A stretch of DNA of 64,000 bases from Steroidobacter gossypii (GCF_016801985.1 NZ_JAEVLS010000002.1:806001-870000); one strand, 5' to 3'. Positions 41,184 through 51,419 are shown, counted from the first letter of the stretch. A program made the numbers and translations. Notes: generated by a model not told the origin, from the letters alone.

Positions 41184-43109
41184 TCAGCCGGCATTTCGTT
41201 TCAGTCTGCGCCATAACGTCGTCCGGCTGATGCCCAGCCGGGCGCTGGCGGCGGCGTAGGAGCCGTCGCATTCGTCGAGCACTCGCCGGATCAGCTCCAG
41301 TTCGGATCCGGCGCGATGCGCGGAAATGGTCAGAGTGGATTCGTCGGCGGGGCCGGAGATTTCGGGAATGAGCTCCCGAAGCTGCATGTCGCCGAGTGAC
41401 ACATCGCTGTGACTTGCCAGCATGGCCACGCGCTCCAACAGATTCTCCAGCTCACGCACGTTGCCCGGCCAGTCGTAAGTTCGCGCCGCATCCAGCAGCT
41501 TCTGCACCCGCGCGTCATTGGAGATATCGATGCCGGTGCGCGTGGCGATCTTTCGCGCCAGATGCGCGACCAGCTCCGGCAAATCCTGTCGGCGATCGCG
41601 AAGCCCTGGCAGCTCCAGGCGCAGGATGTTCAAACGATAGTAGAGATCGCGACGGAATTCGCCCGTGGCGATGCGCTCGCTGAGGTCGCGATGCGTGGCG
41701 GCGATGACGCGAACGTCGACACGCGTGGGCTCGATCGCGCCGACGCGCAATATTTCTTTCTCTTGTAACACACGTAGCAGCCGCGTTTGCAGAGGGACGG
41801 GCATCTCACCGATCTCATCGAGAAAGATCGTGCCCGTGTGCGCAGCTTCGAACAGGCCGAGCTTACCGCCGCGGCGTGCGCCGGTGAATGCGCCTTCTTC
41901 GTAGCCGAACAGCTCGCTTTCCAACAGCGATTCGGGAAATGCGCCGCAGTTGACGGCGATGAACGGTTGATTCGCACGCTTGCTCGCGGCGTGAATGCCT
42001 TGTGCCAGCAGTTCCTTGCCGGTGCCGCTTTCGCCGAAGATCAACACGGTGGCATCGCTGCGCGCGTACTGGGCGGCGAGCGATCGCGTGTGCACGATGC
42101 CCGGGCTCGTGCCGACCAGGTCGCCGAGTCGATAGCGAACGTTCGCAGCCGGCTTGTGACGACGCGCGCGCAAGTCGCGGTCCACCCGTTGAATGGACTC
42201 GGGATCCTGACAGGTGAGAACAGCCCCGGTCTGTGCGCCTTGTTCCGTGATGGGCAGCCGGCTTGTGAGCACAGCGCGAGAACCGAGCTTCTGCAATTCA
42301 TCGATTTCGGCTCGAGGCTCACGCAGCGTTCGCGCGAGCGACAGTTCAGGCGCTACGTCGCTGAGCTTGCGACCGATGAGATCGACCGCCGGTCGTTCTA
42401 GCAGCCGCGCCATGGCGGGATTCAGTATCTCGATGCGTTCATCCATATCGACCGCGACGACGCCGTCGCGCAGTTGACCGAGGATGGTATTCAAGCGCTC
42501 GCGCTTCGCCGCCTCCATGCGCGATAACCTGGCCATTTCCACTGCATCGTCGAGCGCTTCGCGCACGGCGTCCTCGGAATAAAGAAACACGCTCGACATG
42601 CCCGCCGCTTCTGCCAGATCAGCGACCAGGCCGGGTGCGACCACGACTTCGACGCCCCGCGCGCGCAATTCGAGCACGCAATTCTTCGCATCGTCAGTGG
42701 TTCTGTAACTGCGTTGTTCGATGCCCAGACCAAACAATTCGTTGAAGCGCTCGAGCTCGACGGGGAGGGCGCCATGCGTGACGAGTGCGATTCGCGACGA
42801 GATACTTCGTGCCCGGCCGAGCGCGCTCATGATGTCGAAGCCGCCGACGCGCACGAGCACGACCGGCAGATCGAGATGTTGGCGAAGGAAGGCGCCGTTC
42901 GAGCCCGCCGCGACCAGCACATCGACGGGTTGCGATCGGCTCAGCTCGCGAATGTTCTCGACGGCGGTTTCGAAGCCGCTATCGAGCACCTCGACCCGGG
43001 CTGCCTGGGCGTAGGTCGGGGCAAGGTCCCGGAACAGGTCCTTCAACCGATGCAGCCCGACGGCGACGATGCGTGGCGGGTCGTTCAGGCGGGCGACTTG
43101 GGCATTCAT
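41184..43109 (-). CDS. prpR: Propionate catabolism sigma-54 activator PrpR
   Basis: A 641-residue enhancer-binding protein. The N-terminal PrpR_N sensor (residues about 20-190) binds 2-methylcitrate in known members. A PAS-like linker follows, then an AAA+ domain with Walker A GESGTGKE (about 358) and the sigma-54 contact motif GAFTGA (about 405), and a Fis-type helix-turn-helix at the C-terminus (about 600-640). It is divergent from prpB, with inverted repeats and a sigma-54 promoter between them. No clear ribosome site precedes the ATG. Confidence 0.95.
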   Translation of the reverse strand: MNAQVARLNDPPRIVAVGLHRLKDLFRDLAPTYAQAARVEVLDSGFETAVENIRELSRSQPVDVLVAAGSNGAFLRQHLDLPVVLVRVGGFDIMSALGRARSISSRIALVTHGALPVELERFNELFGLGIEQRSYRTTDDAKNCVLELRARGVEVVVAPGLVADLAEAAGMSSVFLYSEDAVREALDDAVEMARLSRMEAAKRERLNTILGQLRDGVVAVDMDERIEILNPAMARLLERPAVDLIGRKLSDVAPELSLARTLREPRAEIDELQKLGSRAVLTSRLPITEQGAQTGAVLTCQDPESIQRVDRDLRARRHKPAANVRYRLGDLVGTSPGIVHTRSLAAQYARSDATVLIFGESGTGKELLAQGIHAASKRANQPFIAVNCGAFPESLLESELFGYEEGAFTGARRGGKLGLFEAAHTGTIFLDEIGEMPVPLQTRLLRVLQEKEILRVGAIEPTRVDVRVIAATHRDLSERIATGEFRRDLYYRLNILRLELPGLRDRRQDLPELVAHLARKIATRTGIDISNDARVQKLLDAARTYDWPGNVRELENLLERVAMLASHSDVSLGDMQLRELIPEISGPADESTLTISAHRAGSELELIRRVLDECDGSYAAASARLGISRTTLWRRLKRNAG

Positions 43110-43130
43110 AGGGGGGCATTCATGACAGCA

Positions 43131-43178
43131 GTTTCATCCTGTTTCAGTCGTGAAACTGTAATGTTTCGGTGTTGAAAC
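43131..43178 (+). promoter_or_regulatory. Candidate PrpR enhancer sites
   Basis: GTTTCA occurs at 43131-43136; GTTTCAGTCGTGAAAC (43141-43156) is an inverted repeat; GTTTC-GGTGTT-GAAAC (43163-43178) is a second. They lie about 90-135 bases upstream of the sigma-54 promoter, the usual distance for an enhancer-binding activator, and near the prpR start, which allows autoregulation. Confidence 0.65.
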
Positions 43179-43264
43179 CGCTAGCCCGGCCTGGATGGAA
43201 CTGGCCGGGTTGATTCGTCCGAAGATCAAGGAGTTATGTGTGGGGCTCCAGGCCCGGCCGCGCC

Positions 43265-43278
43265 GGCATAACACTTGC
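43265..43278 (+). promoter_or_regulatory. Sigma-54 promoter of prpB
   Basis: GGCATAACACTTGC has the -24 GG and -12 GC elements separated by exactly 10 bases, with the conserved TTGC. It lies 46 bases before the prpB start and downstream of the PrpR inverted repeats. Confidence 0.7.
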
Positions 43279-43323
43279 TCTTACCCTGCAACCCCGCTTC
43301 CAGGCACTTCGAAGGAGACTTCC

Positions 43324-44202
43324 ATGGCATCCGCCGGATCCAATTTCCGCTCGGCGCTGGCGGCCGAGAAGCCGTTGCAGATCGTGGGCACGATCAATGC
43401 GAACCACGCGCTGCTCGCCAACCGGGCCGGCTATCGCGCGATTTATCTGTCCGGCGGGGGCGTGGCTGCGGGCTCGCTCGGCATGCCCGACCTGGGGATC
43501 AACAACCTCGACGACGTACTGACCGACATTCGCCGCATCACCGACGTGTGCGATGTGCCGCTGATCGTCGACATCGACACCGGCTTCGGCCCGAGCGCGT
43601 TCAATATCGCTCGCACCATCAAGAGCCTGATCAAGTTCGGCGCCGCCGGCTGTCACATCGAAGACCAGGTCGGCGCCAAGCGCTGCGGTCATCGACCCGG
43701 CAAGGAACTGGTGTCCACCGAAGAGATGGTGGATCGAGTGAAAGCCGCCGCTGACGCCAAGACCGATCCGGATTTCTACTTGATCGCGCGCACCGACGCC
43801 ATCGCCGTGCACGGCATCGAAGCGGCCATCGAGCGCTCCATCAAATGTGTCGAAGCGGGCGCCGATGCCATCTTCGCCGAAGCTGCCTATGACATCGCCA
43901 CGTACAAGCGCTTCGTCGATGCGGTGAAAGTGCCGGTGCTGGCGAACATCACCGAGTTCGGCAAGACGCCGCTGTTCTCCGTGCCCGAGCTGAACGAAGC
44001 GGGTGTGGCGATGGTGCTGTATCCGCTGAGTGCATTCCGCGCCATGAACAAGGCCGCGGAGAATGTTTATACCGCGATCCGTCGCGATGGCCACCAGCGC
44101 AATGTGGTGGACACGATGCAGACCCGCGAAGAATTGTATGAGCGCATCGGCTATCACGCCTACGAGCAGCATCTCGACGCGCTGTTCAAAGCGAAGAAAT
44201 AA
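43324..44202 (+). CDS. prpB: 2-methylisocitrate lyase
   Basis: PrpB splits 2-methylisocitrate to pyruvate and succinate, the last step of the methylcitrate cycle. The 292-residue protein belongs to the isocitrate lyase/PEP mutase family and carries the active-site loop [12 protein letters not shown]. The start is the ATG after GAAGGAGACTTCC; the longer upstream frame is discarded. It is the first gene of the prp operon, behind a sigma-54 promoter. Confidence 0.97.
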   Translation: MASAGSNFRSALAAEKPLQIVGTINANHALLANRAGYRAIYLSGGGVAAGSLGMPDLGINNLDDVLTDIRRITDVCDVPLIVDIDTGFGPSAFNIARTIKSLIKFGAAGCHIEDQVGAKRCGHRPGKELVSTEEMVDRVKAAADAKTDPDFYLIARTDAIAVHGIEAAIERSIKCVEAGADAIFAEAAYDIATYKRFVDAVKVPVLANITEFGKTPLFSVPELNEAGVAMVLYPLSAFRAMNKAAENVYTAIRRDGHQRNVVDTMQTREELYERIGYHAYEQHLDALFKAKK

Positions 44203-44236
44203 CCTCAGCGCAGTATCAAACGACCAGGAGACCCCC

Positions 44237-45409
44237 ATGACCGACGCTCCCGCCCAGTCCAGCTCCGCCCAAGCCGGTTTCAAACCCAAGAAGTCGGTGG
44301 CGCTCTCCGGCACCGTGGCCGGCAACACCGCGCTTTGCACGGTCGGTCGCAGCGGCAACGATCTGCACTATCGCGGCTATGACATCCTGGACGTTGCCGC
44401 TCAATGCGAATTCGAAGAGATCGCCCACCTCCTGGTGCACGGCAAACTGCCGACCATCGCCGAGCTGAAGGCGTACAAGACCAAGTTGAAGGCGCTTCGT
44501 GGCTTGCCCGCTGCTGTGAAGACCGCGCTCGAACAGCTGCCGCCGTCGGCGCATCCGATGGACGTGATGCGCACGGGCGTGTCCGTGCTCGGCTGCGTGA
44601 TGCCGGAGAAGGACGATCACAATCATGCCGGCGCCCGTGACATCGCCGACAAACTGATGGCGTCGCTCGGTTCCATGCTGCTGTACTGGTATCACTACTC
44701 GCACAACGGCAAGCGCATCGAAACCGACTCGGACGAGGATTCGATCGGCGGTCACTTCCTGCACCTATTGCATCAGCAGAAGCCGCCGCGCTCGTGGGTC
44801 AAGGCCATGCACACCTCGCTGATTCTGTACGCCGAGCACGAGTTCAATGCGTCGACGTTTACATCCCGCGTGGTTGCGGGCACCGGCTCCGACATGTACT
44901 CGGCGATCTGCGGGGGCATCGGCGCGCTGCGTGGTCCGAAGCACGGCGGTGCCAATGAGGTGGCGTTCGAAATCCAGAAGCGCTACGACACGCCGGCCGA
45001 AGCAGAGGCCGACATCCGCGCTCGCGTCGAGCGTAAGGAAGTGGTCATCGGCTTCGGGCACCCGGTCTACACCATCTCCGATCCGCGCAACAAAGTGATC
45101 AAGCAGGTGGCGCTGGATCTGTCGCGGGAGGCGGGCAACACCAAGATGTTCGACATCGCCGAGCGCCTGGAATCGGTGATGTGGGAGATCAAGAAGATGT
45201 TCCCCAATCTCGACTGGTTCAGCGCGGTCAGCTATCACGTCATGGGCGTGCCCACCGCCATGTTCACGCCGCTGTTCGTGATCGCTCGCACGTCCGGCTG
45301 GAGCGCGCACATCATCGAGCAGCGCATTGACGGTAAAATCATCCGCCCGAGCGCCAACTACACCGGCCCCGAAGATCTGAAGTTCGTGCCGATCGAACAA
45401 CGCAAGTAA
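44237..45409 (+). CDS. prpC: 2-methylcitrate synthase
   Basis: PrpC condenses propionyl-CoA with oxaloacetate. The 390-residue citrate-synthase-fold enzyme shows the [14 protein letters not shown] start, the [13 protein letters not shown] active-site region and a second His in the [13 protein letters not shown] segment. A CAGGAG ribosome site precedes the ATG, and the stop is two bases before acnD. The upstream part of the open frame overlaps prpB and is not coding. Confidence 0.97.
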   Translation: MTDAPAQSSSAQAGFKPKKSVALSGTVAGNTALCTVGRSGNDLHYRGYDILDVAAQCEFEEIAHLLVHGKLPTIAELKAYKTKLKALRGLPAAVKTALEQLPPSAHPMDVMRTGVSVLGCVMPEKDDHNHAGARDIADKLMASLGSMLLYWYHYSHNGKRIETDSDEDSIGGHFLHLLHQQKPPRSWVKAMHTSLILYAEHEFNASTFTSRVVAGTGSDMYSAICGGIGALRGPKHGGANEVAFEIQKRYDTPAEAEADIRARVERKEVVIGFGHPVYTISDPRNKVIKQVALDLSREAGNTKMFDIAERLESVMWEIKKMFPNLDWFSAVSYHVMGVPTAMFTPLFVIARTSGWSAHIIEQRIDGKIIRPSANYTGPEDLKFVPIEQRK

Positions 45410-45411
45410 TC

Positions 45412-48006
45412 ATGAACACCGCCCACCGCAAACGCCTGCCCGGCACCGAGCTGGATTATTTCGACGCGCGCGGAGCCGTCGATGCGATCCAGCCCGGGGC
45501 CTACGCCAAGTTGCCGTACACCTCGCGTGTGCATGCCGAGAACCTGGTGCGTCGCTGCGATCCAGCGACGCTCACCGCGTCATTGCGGCAGCTCATCGAG
45601 CGTCGGCGCGACCTGGATTTCCCATGGTTTCCGGCTCGCGTGGTCTGTCACGACATTCTGGGTCAGACGGCGCTGGTCGACCTCGCCGGCCTGCGGGATG
45701 CAATTGCGGACAAGGGCGGAGATCCGGCGCAGATCAATCCCGTCGTGCCGACGCAGCTGATCGTGGACCATTCCCTGGCGGTCGAGTACGGCGGCTACGA
45801 CAAGGATGCGTTCGCCAAAAACCGGGCGGTGGAAGATCGTCGCAACGACGATCGATTCCATTTCATCAACTGGACCAAGCTGGCGTTCCGGAACGTGGAC
45901 GTGATTCCGCCGGGCAACGGCATCATGCATCAGATCAATCTGGAGCGCATGTCGCCAGTGATCCACGCGGTGGATGGCGTCGCGTTTCCGGACACGCTGG
46001 TGGGAACGGATAGTCACACGCCACACGTCGATGCGCTCGGTGTGATCGCCATCGGCGTCGGCGGTCTCGAAGCCGAGAGCGTCATGCTCGGCCGAGCATC
46101 GTGGATGCGCTTGCCGGACATCGTCGGCGTGGAGCTGACCGGCAAGCCGGGTGCGGGCATCACGGCCACCGACATCGTGTTGGCGCTGACCGAGTACCTG
46201 CGTAAGGAGAAGGTGGTCGGCGCTTACATCGAGTTCTTCGGCGAAGGCGCGGCGGCGCTGACGCTGGGCGATCGGGCCACCATTTCCAACATGACGCCGG
46301 AATTCGGCGCCACTGCGGCGATGTTCTATATCGACCAGCAGACGATCGATTACCTCAAGCTCACCGGCCGCTCCGAGCAGCAGGTGAAATTGGTCGAGAC
46401 GTACGCGAAGCACACCGGCCTTTGGGCGGACAGCATGAAGACGGCCGAGTACGAGCGCGTACTCAAGTTCGACCTGTCTTCGGTCGTTCGCAACATGGCG
46501 GGCCCCTCGAATCCTCACAAGCGACTGCCGACGTCCGATCTGGCGAAACGCGGCATCGCCGCTCAATGGGAGGAAGTTCCCGGCCAGATGCCGGACGGCG
46601 CGGTCATCATCGCCGCGATCACCAGCTGCACCAACACCAGCAATCCACGGAATGTCATTGCCGCCGGCCTGCTGGCGCGCAATGCCAACGCTCGTGGTCT
46701 CACTCGCAAGCCCTGGGTGAAGTCATCGCTCGCGCCAGGCTCGAAGGCCGTGCAGTTGTATCTGGAAGACGCGCAGCTGCTGCCCGAGCTGGAACAACTC
46801 GGCTTCGGCATCGTGGCGTTCGCGTGCACCACCTGCAATGGCATGTCGGGCGCCCTCGATCCGAAGATTCAGCAGGAGATCATCGATCGCGATCTGTACG
46901 CGACCGCCGTGCTGTCGGGCAATCGCAATTTCGACGGCCGCATTCATCCGTACGCCAAGCAGGCGTTCCTCGCGTCGCCGCCGCTGGTGGTGGCCTATGC
47001 CATCGCCGGCACCATTCGGTTCGATATCGAAAAGGATGTGCTTGGCGTGGACAAGAACGGCACGCCGGTCACGCTGAAAGACATCTGGCCGAGCGACCAG
47101 GAGATCGACGCCATCGTCGCGAAGAGCGTCAAGCCCGAGCACTTCCGCAAGGTCTACGAGCCGATGTTTGCGCCGAGTGCGGCGAGCTCCGTGCGAATCA
47201 GCCCGCTGTACAACTGGCGGCCGCAGAGCACCTACATTCGTCGCCCGCCGTATTGGGAAGGCGCGTTGGCCGGTGAGCGCACCTTGAAGGGCATGAGGCC
47301 GCTCGCGGTGCTGCCCGATAACATCACGACCGATCATCTCTCGCCGTCCAACGCCATTCTTCCGAACAGCGCCGCGGGTGAGTATCTCGCCAAGATGGGG
47401 TTGCCGGAGGAGGACTTCAACTCCTACGCAACTCATCGAGGCGATCACCTGACCGCACAGCGCGCGACGTTCGCCAACCCGCAGCTGGTCAATGAAATGG
47501 CGGTGGTGGATGGGCAGGTGAAGAAGGGCTCGCTGACTCGGCTCGAGCCGGATGGAAAGGTCATGCGCATGTGGGAAGCCATCGAAACCTACATGGAGCG
47601 CAAGCAGCCGCTGATCATCATCGCGGGCGCCGACTACGGTCAGGGCTCGTCGAGGGATTGGGCGGCGAAAGGCGTGCGTCTCGCCGGCGTCGAGGCGATC
47701 GTGGCCGAAGGCTTCGAGCGCATCCATCGCACCAACCTGATTGGCATGGGCGTGCTGCCGCTGGAATTCAAACCGGGCGTGAATCGCAAGACGCTGAGCA
47801 TCGATGGCACCGAGACGTACGATGTCGTCGGTGAGCGCAAGCCGCGCGCAGATCTGACGTTGGTCATTCACCGTCGCAATGGCGAGCGGGTCGAGGTGGC
47901 CGTGACGTGCCGTCTCGATACCGCGGAAGAAGTGTCGATTTATGAAGCCGGCGGCGTACTGCAGAGATTCGCGCAGGACTTCCTGGAATCCGCGAAGGTT
48001 GCTTGA
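45412..48006 (+). CDS. acnD: Fe/S-dependent 2-methylisocitrate dehydratase AcnD
   Basis: AcnD is an aconitase-like enzyme that dehydrates 2-methylcitrate to an aconitate isomer needing PrpF for onward conversion. It is full length (864 residues). The [4Fe-4S] ligands appear in ITSCTNTSNP and FACTTCNGMSG, with substrate-binding motifs GADYGQGSSRDWAAKG near the end. Presence of acnD with prpF instead of prpD defines this variant of the pathway. Confidence 0.97.
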   Translation: MNTAHRKRLPGTELDYFDARGAVDAIQPGAYAKLPYTSRVHAENLVRRCDPATLTASLRQLIERRRDLDFPWFPARVVCHDILGQTALVDLAGLRDAIADKGGDPAQINPVVPTQLIVDHSLAVEYGGYDKDAFAKNRAVEDRRNDDRFHFINWTKLAFRNVDVIPPGNGIMHQINLERMSPVIHAVDGVAFPDTLVGTDSHTPHVDALGVIAIGVGGLEAESVMLGRASWMRLPDIVGVELTGKPGAGITATDIVLALTEYLRKEKVVGAYIEFFGEGAAALTLGDRATISNMTPEFGATAAMFYIDQQTIDYLKLTGRSEQQVKLVETYAKHTGLWADSMKTAEYERVLKFDLSSVVRNMAGPSNPHKRLPTSDLAKRGIAAQWEEVPGQMPDGAVIIAAITSCTNTSNPRNVIAAGLLARNANARGLTRKPWVKSSLAPGSKAVQLYLEDAQLLPELEQLGFGIVAFACTTCNGMSGALDPKIQQEIIDRDLYATAVLSGNRNFDGRIHPYAKQAFLASPPLVVAYAIAGTIRFDIEKDVLGVDKNGTPVTLKDIWPSDQEIDAIVAKSVKPEHFRKVYEPMFAPSAASSVRISPLYNWRPQSTYIRRPPYWEGALAGERTLKGMRPLAVLPDNITTDHLSPSNAILPNSAAGEYLAKMGLPEEDFNSYATHRGDHLTAQRATFANPQLVNEMAVVDGQVKKGSLTRLEPDGKVMRMWEAIETYMERKQPLIIIAGADYGQGSSRDWAAKGVRLAGVEAIVAEGFERIHRTNLIGMGVLPLEFKPGVNRKTLSIDGTETYDVVGERKPRADLTLVIHRRNGERVEVAVTCRLDTAEEVSIYEAGGVLQRFAQDFLESAKVA

Positions 48007-48008
48007 TC

Positions 48009-49193
48009 ATGGCCCACGCACCGCAGATCAAAATCCCCGCCACCTACATGCGCGGCGGGACCAGCAAGGGTGTTTTCTTCCGGCTGCAGGATCTGCCTGC
48101 GGCGGCTCGGACACCGGGCGCGGCGCGCGACGCGTTGCTTCAGCGTGTGATCGGCAGCCCCGATCCGTATGGCAAACAGATTGATGGCATGGGAGGCGCT
48201 ACGTCGAGCACGAGCAAGACGGTGATCTTGTCCAAGAGCGCCAAGCAGGACCACGATGTCGATTATCTCTTCGGCCAGGTGTCCATCGACAAACCCTTCA
48301 TCGACTGGAGCGGCAACTGCGGCAATCTATCGGCGGCTGTGGGACCGTTCGCCATCAGCAACGGGTTGCTCGATCCGAGCCGCATTCCCAAGAACGGCAC
48401 AGCCACCGTGCGCATCTGGCAGGCGAACATCGGCAAGACCATCATTGCACACGTGCCGATGACTGACGGCGCGGTGCAGGAGACGGGCGATTTCGAGCTG
48501 GACGGGGTGACGTTCCCCGCCGCCGAAGTGCAGCTGGAATTCATCAATCCGGCCGCCGACGAAGAAGGCGCGGGCGGCGCGATGTTTCCTACCGGCAACC
48601 TGATCGACGATCTGGAGGTGCCGGGCCTCGGCACGCTGACAGCGACCCTGATCAACGCCGGCATCCCGACCATTTTCGTGAACGCCGATGCGATCGGTTA
48701 TACGGGCACTGAACTGCAGGAAGCCATCAATGGCGACGGCAAAGCGCTCGCGATGTTCGAAAACATTCGCGCGCACGGTGCGATTCGCATGGGGTTGATC
48801 AAGACGCTGGAAGAGGCTGCGAAGCGCCAGCACACTCCCAAGGTCGCTTTCGTCGCGCCGCCTGCCAGCTATGTTTCCTCCAGCGGCAAGCACGTGCAGG
48901 CGGGCGATATCGATCTGCTGGTGCGCGCACTGTCGATGGGCAAGCTGCATCACGCGATGATGGGCACGGCTGCGGTCGCCATCGGAACGGCAGCTGCGAT
49001 TCCCGGCACGCTCGTGAACCTCGCCGCCGGCGGCGGGGAGCGCAACACGGTTCGCTTCGGTCATCCGTCCGGCACGTTGCGCGTGGGCGCCGAAGCGGCT
49101 CGCGTCGATGGGGAATGGACCGTCACCAAAGCCATCATGAGCCGCAGCGCCCGGGTGCTCATGGAAGGCTGGGTGAGAGTGCCCGGAGTGTGA
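48009..49193 (+). CDS. prpF: 2-methylaconitate cis-trans isomerase PrpF
   Basis: PrpF isomerises the AcnD product so that it can be hydrated to 2-methylisocitrate. The 394-residue diaminopimelate-epimerase-like fold begins IPATYMRGGTSKGVFF, typical of the family. The ATG is two bases after the acnD stop; an in-frame TTG six bases earlier overlaps the stop and is less likely. Last gene of the prp operon. Confidence 0.95.
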   Translation: MAHAPQIKIPATYMRGGTSKGVFFRLQDLPAAARTPGAARDALLQRVIGSPDPYGKQIDGMGGATSSTSKTVILSKSAKQDHDVDYLFGQVSIDKPFIDWSGNCGNLSAAVGPFAISNGLLDPSRIPKNGTATVRIWQANIGKTIIAHVPMTDGAVQETGDFELDGVTFPAAEVQLEFINPAADEEGAGGAMFPTGNLIDDLEVPGLGTLTATLINAGIPTIFVNADAIGYTGTELQEAINGDGKALAMFENIRAHGAIRMGLIKTLEEAAKRQHTPKVAFVAPPASYVSSSGKHVQAGDIDLLVRALSMGKLHHAMMGTAAVAIGTAAAIPGTLVNLAAGGGERNTVRFGHPSGTLRVGAEAARVDGEWTVTKAIMSRSARVLMEGWVRVPGV

Positions 49194-49231
49194 CCGGCCC
49201 CAGGACGAGCTGAGTTTGCTAGCATCGGTGT

Positions 49232-49250
49232 CGGACATCGCGGATGTCCG
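49232..49250 (+). terminator. Hairpin after prpF
   Basis: CGGACATC-GCG-GATGTCCG forms an 8-bp stem with a three-base loop, 39 bases after prpF and before the GNAT gene. No T-run follows, so it may be a 3'-end or partial terminator structure. Confidence 0.4.
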
Positions 49251-49271
49251 TTCGATGAGGCAAGCTTAAGC

Positions 49272-49838
49272 GTGGACTATCGACTACGGCTGGCGACTGC
49301 CGCCGACGAGCCCATCCTTCGTGACCTGATTGCGCGCTCCATTCGAGAGCTGGGCGCGGCTGACTACACTCCTGCGCAGATCGACGCCGCGCTGCTCGGC
49401 GCATTCGGCGTCGATACCCAGCTGATTCGCGACCAGACCTATTTCGTGATCGAGACCGGCTCGGGAGAGATTGTCGGCTGCGGTGGCTGGAGCCGGCGCA
49501 AGACGCTGTTCGGCAGCGACACCCGAGAAGTGCGCGATGACTCCTGGTTGGATCCTGCGACCGAAGCCGCGCGCATCCGGGCATTTTTCATCGATGCTCG
49601 CCATGCGCGGCGAGGTCTCGGCCGTATGCTGCTCGATCGATGCGAGTCGGAGGCCGCTCGCGCGGGCTTCACTGAATTCGCGCTGATGGCGACGTTGCCC
49701 GGCAAGCGTTTGTATGAAGCTTGTGGTTATGTGGGCGACCAGAGCCTCGATCACCCCTTGCCGGGTGGCCTGCATATTACGTTTGTACCCATGACGAAGC
49801 GTCGGTTCGGGCTCAATAGTGGCTCAGTAAAGGAGTAA
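49272..49838 (+). CDS. GNAT family N-acetyltransferase
   Basis: A 188-residue GNAT enzyme with the acetyl-CoA loop in ARRGLGRMLLDRCE (about residue 115) and a final LYEACGYVGDQSLDHPL segment. The start is GTG, supported by GAGG about 10 bases upstream. Its stop is two bases before the FG-GAP gene, so the two are probably co-translated. The substrate is unknown. Confidence 0.87.
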   Translation: MDYRLRLATAADEPILRDLIARSIRELGAADYTPAQIDAALLGAFGVDTQLIRDQTYFVIETGSGEIVGCGGWSRRKTLFGSDTREVRDDSWLDPATEAARIRAFFIDARHARRGLGRMLLDRCESEAARAGFTEFALMATLPGKRLYEACGYVGDQSLDHPLPGGLHITFVPMTKRRFGLNSGSVKE

Positions 49839-49840
49839 GC

Positions 49841-51055
49841 ATGCGCCAGCATCCAAAGGCGGCTCATTTCGCCAGGGCAGCAGGCATCGTCGGGCTTGCT
49901 GTTCTGGGCAGCGCATCGGCTTCGACTTCGTCCGTGTTCGTGGATGCAACAGCCACCCATGTGCCGAGCGCACCCGAGTTGCACGCACTCGACGCTGCAT
50001 TCGTCGATGTCGACCAGGATGGCGATCTCGACGTGATCCTGGCTGTGGAAGGCGATGTGAATCGGCTCTACATCAATGATGGCAAGGCCAGGCTCACCTG
50101 GCGACAGGGAGTTTTCGGCAAGGTGGCGCACGACACCGAGCATGTACTGAGCGCCGACTTCAACCGGGACGGCATCGCCGATGTGATGTTCATCGCCGAG
50201 GACGACCAGATTCACCAATTGTTTTTCGGCGACGGCAAAGGCGGATTCACGGACGTGAGCGACCGCTTGCCCGCGCGCAGCGAGGGCAACGGCTTCGCCA
50301 TCGGCGATGTGAACGGCGACCGCTTTTCGGACATCGCGCTGGGAAACTCCGGGAAGGGCGCTCGCAACTTTCTGTGGCTGAGCGATCCAGCCAAGCCGGG
50401 ATATTTCATCGACGCGACCCGGACCCATCTACCTCACGTCAACGATGCTACCCAGGACATCGCGCTCGCCGATCTCGACGACGATGGCGACCTGGACATG
50501 GTGGTGGCCAACGAAGTGCCGCCGAATCGATTGCTCCTGAACGACGGGCGAGGGCGCTTCACCGATGCGTCGGGTCGTATGGTGCTCTCGGTTCCGCTAC
50601 ATACGCGCGAAGTTCACGTCTTCGACGCGACCAACGATGGTAAGCCTGACATTCTGTTTCTCAATCTCACCAGCAATGCCGGTCAGCGTGAGCGCGATCC
50701 GCAAGCCCGCTTGCTGGTCAATGACGGTCGCGGCCGTTTCATCGACGAGTCCGCGAAGCGACTGCCCGCCAATGATTTCTCCGCCTGGGGCGGCATCGTG
50801 GTCGACTTCAACGATGACAAACATCCCGACCTGATCGTCGGCGCCATCGAAGTGCCCGGCTTCAACCCGCTGCAGGCTCGCGCGTATGCCAACGATGGCA
50901 AGGGCTATTTCAAAGATGTCACGGCCGAGGTGATGCCGCGGACCGTGGTGGGCCGCAGCTGGAGCATGGCGGTGGGCGACCTGAACGGCGACGGCAAAGA
51001 CGATGTTTTCATCGGCGGCTGGGGCACGCAGGCGCGACTGTTGTTGCGCAAGTAA
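49841..51055 (+). CDS. Exported FG-GAP/VCBS repeat protein
   Basis: A 404-residue exported protein (signal peptide to about residue 27, ending GSASAST). Seven calcium-binding-type repeats are visible, for instance DVDQDGDLDVILA, DFNRDGIADVMFI, DVNGDRFSDIALG, DLDDDGDLDMVVA and DLNGDGKDDVFIG, which would make a seven-bladed propeller like integrin alpha heads. A strong AAAGGAG precedes the ATG. The function is unknown, likely binding in the periplasm or at the surface. Confidence 0.87.
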   Translation: MRQHPKAAHFARAAGIVGLAVLGSASASTSSVFVDATATHVPSAPELHALDAAFVDVDQDGDLDVILAVEGDVNRLYINDGKARLTWRQGVFGKVAHDTEHVLSADFNRDGIADVMFIAEDDQIHQLFFGDGKGGFTDVSDRLPARSEGNGFAIGDVNGDRFSDIALGNSGKGARNFLWLSDPAKPGYFIDATRTHLPHVNDATQDIALADLDDDGDLDMVVANEVPPNRLLLNDGRGRFTDASGRMVLSVPLHTREVHVFDATNDGKPDILFLNLTSNAGQRERDPQARLLVNDGRGRFIDESAKRLPANDFSAWGGIVVDFNDDKHPDLIVGAIEVPGFNPLQARAYANDGKGYFKDVTAEVMPRTVVGRSWSMAVGDLNGDGKDDVFIGGWGTQARLLLRK

Positions 51056-51141
51056 TCGGGATAGATCCGGGACCAGCCTATGGACAAACCCGGGTGGGGC
51101 GGGTACATGTGTTCCATCCTGGTTTTGCTCGGCGAGAGACC

Positions 51142-51399
51142 ATGAAAGTGTCCATCCATCTGCTTCGTGTCGCCATGCTTTTGGCGCTGGCTGGCGTGGC
51201 CGCGCCGGTATTCGCCGAGGAAGGCACCCTGAAGGAAGGCGCGCGCGAGGTGGGTCATGCCGTGGGTAGCGCAGCCCGCGAAGTGGGTCAGGGCGCGAAG
51301 AAAGTTGGCAAGGCGGTCGGCGAAGCAGCGAAGGAATTCGGCCAGGCCGTGAAAGAGGGCGCGAAAGAAGCCAAGAAGGCGGCGCAGTCCGATAAGTAG
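51142..51399 (+). CDS. Small exported LEA-like 11-mer repeat protein
   Basis: An 85-residue protein with a signal peptide (ends VFAEE) and then an amphipathic Ala/Lys/Glu/Gly region with 11-residue periodicity (AAREVGQGAKK, VGKAVGEAAKE, FGQAVKEGAKE). Such repeats are typical of group 3 LEA-like stress proteins. The start is set by GCGAGAG and the signal sequence rather than an upstream ATG. A role in desiccation or membrane protection is inferred. Confidence 0.72.
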   Translation: MKVSIHLLRVAMLLALAGVAAPVFAEEGTLKEGAREVGHAVGSAAREVGQGAKKVGKAVGEAAKEFGQAVKEGAKEAKKAAQSDK

Positions 51400-51419
51400 C
51401 TTCCCGCGCCGTCCCCCAT

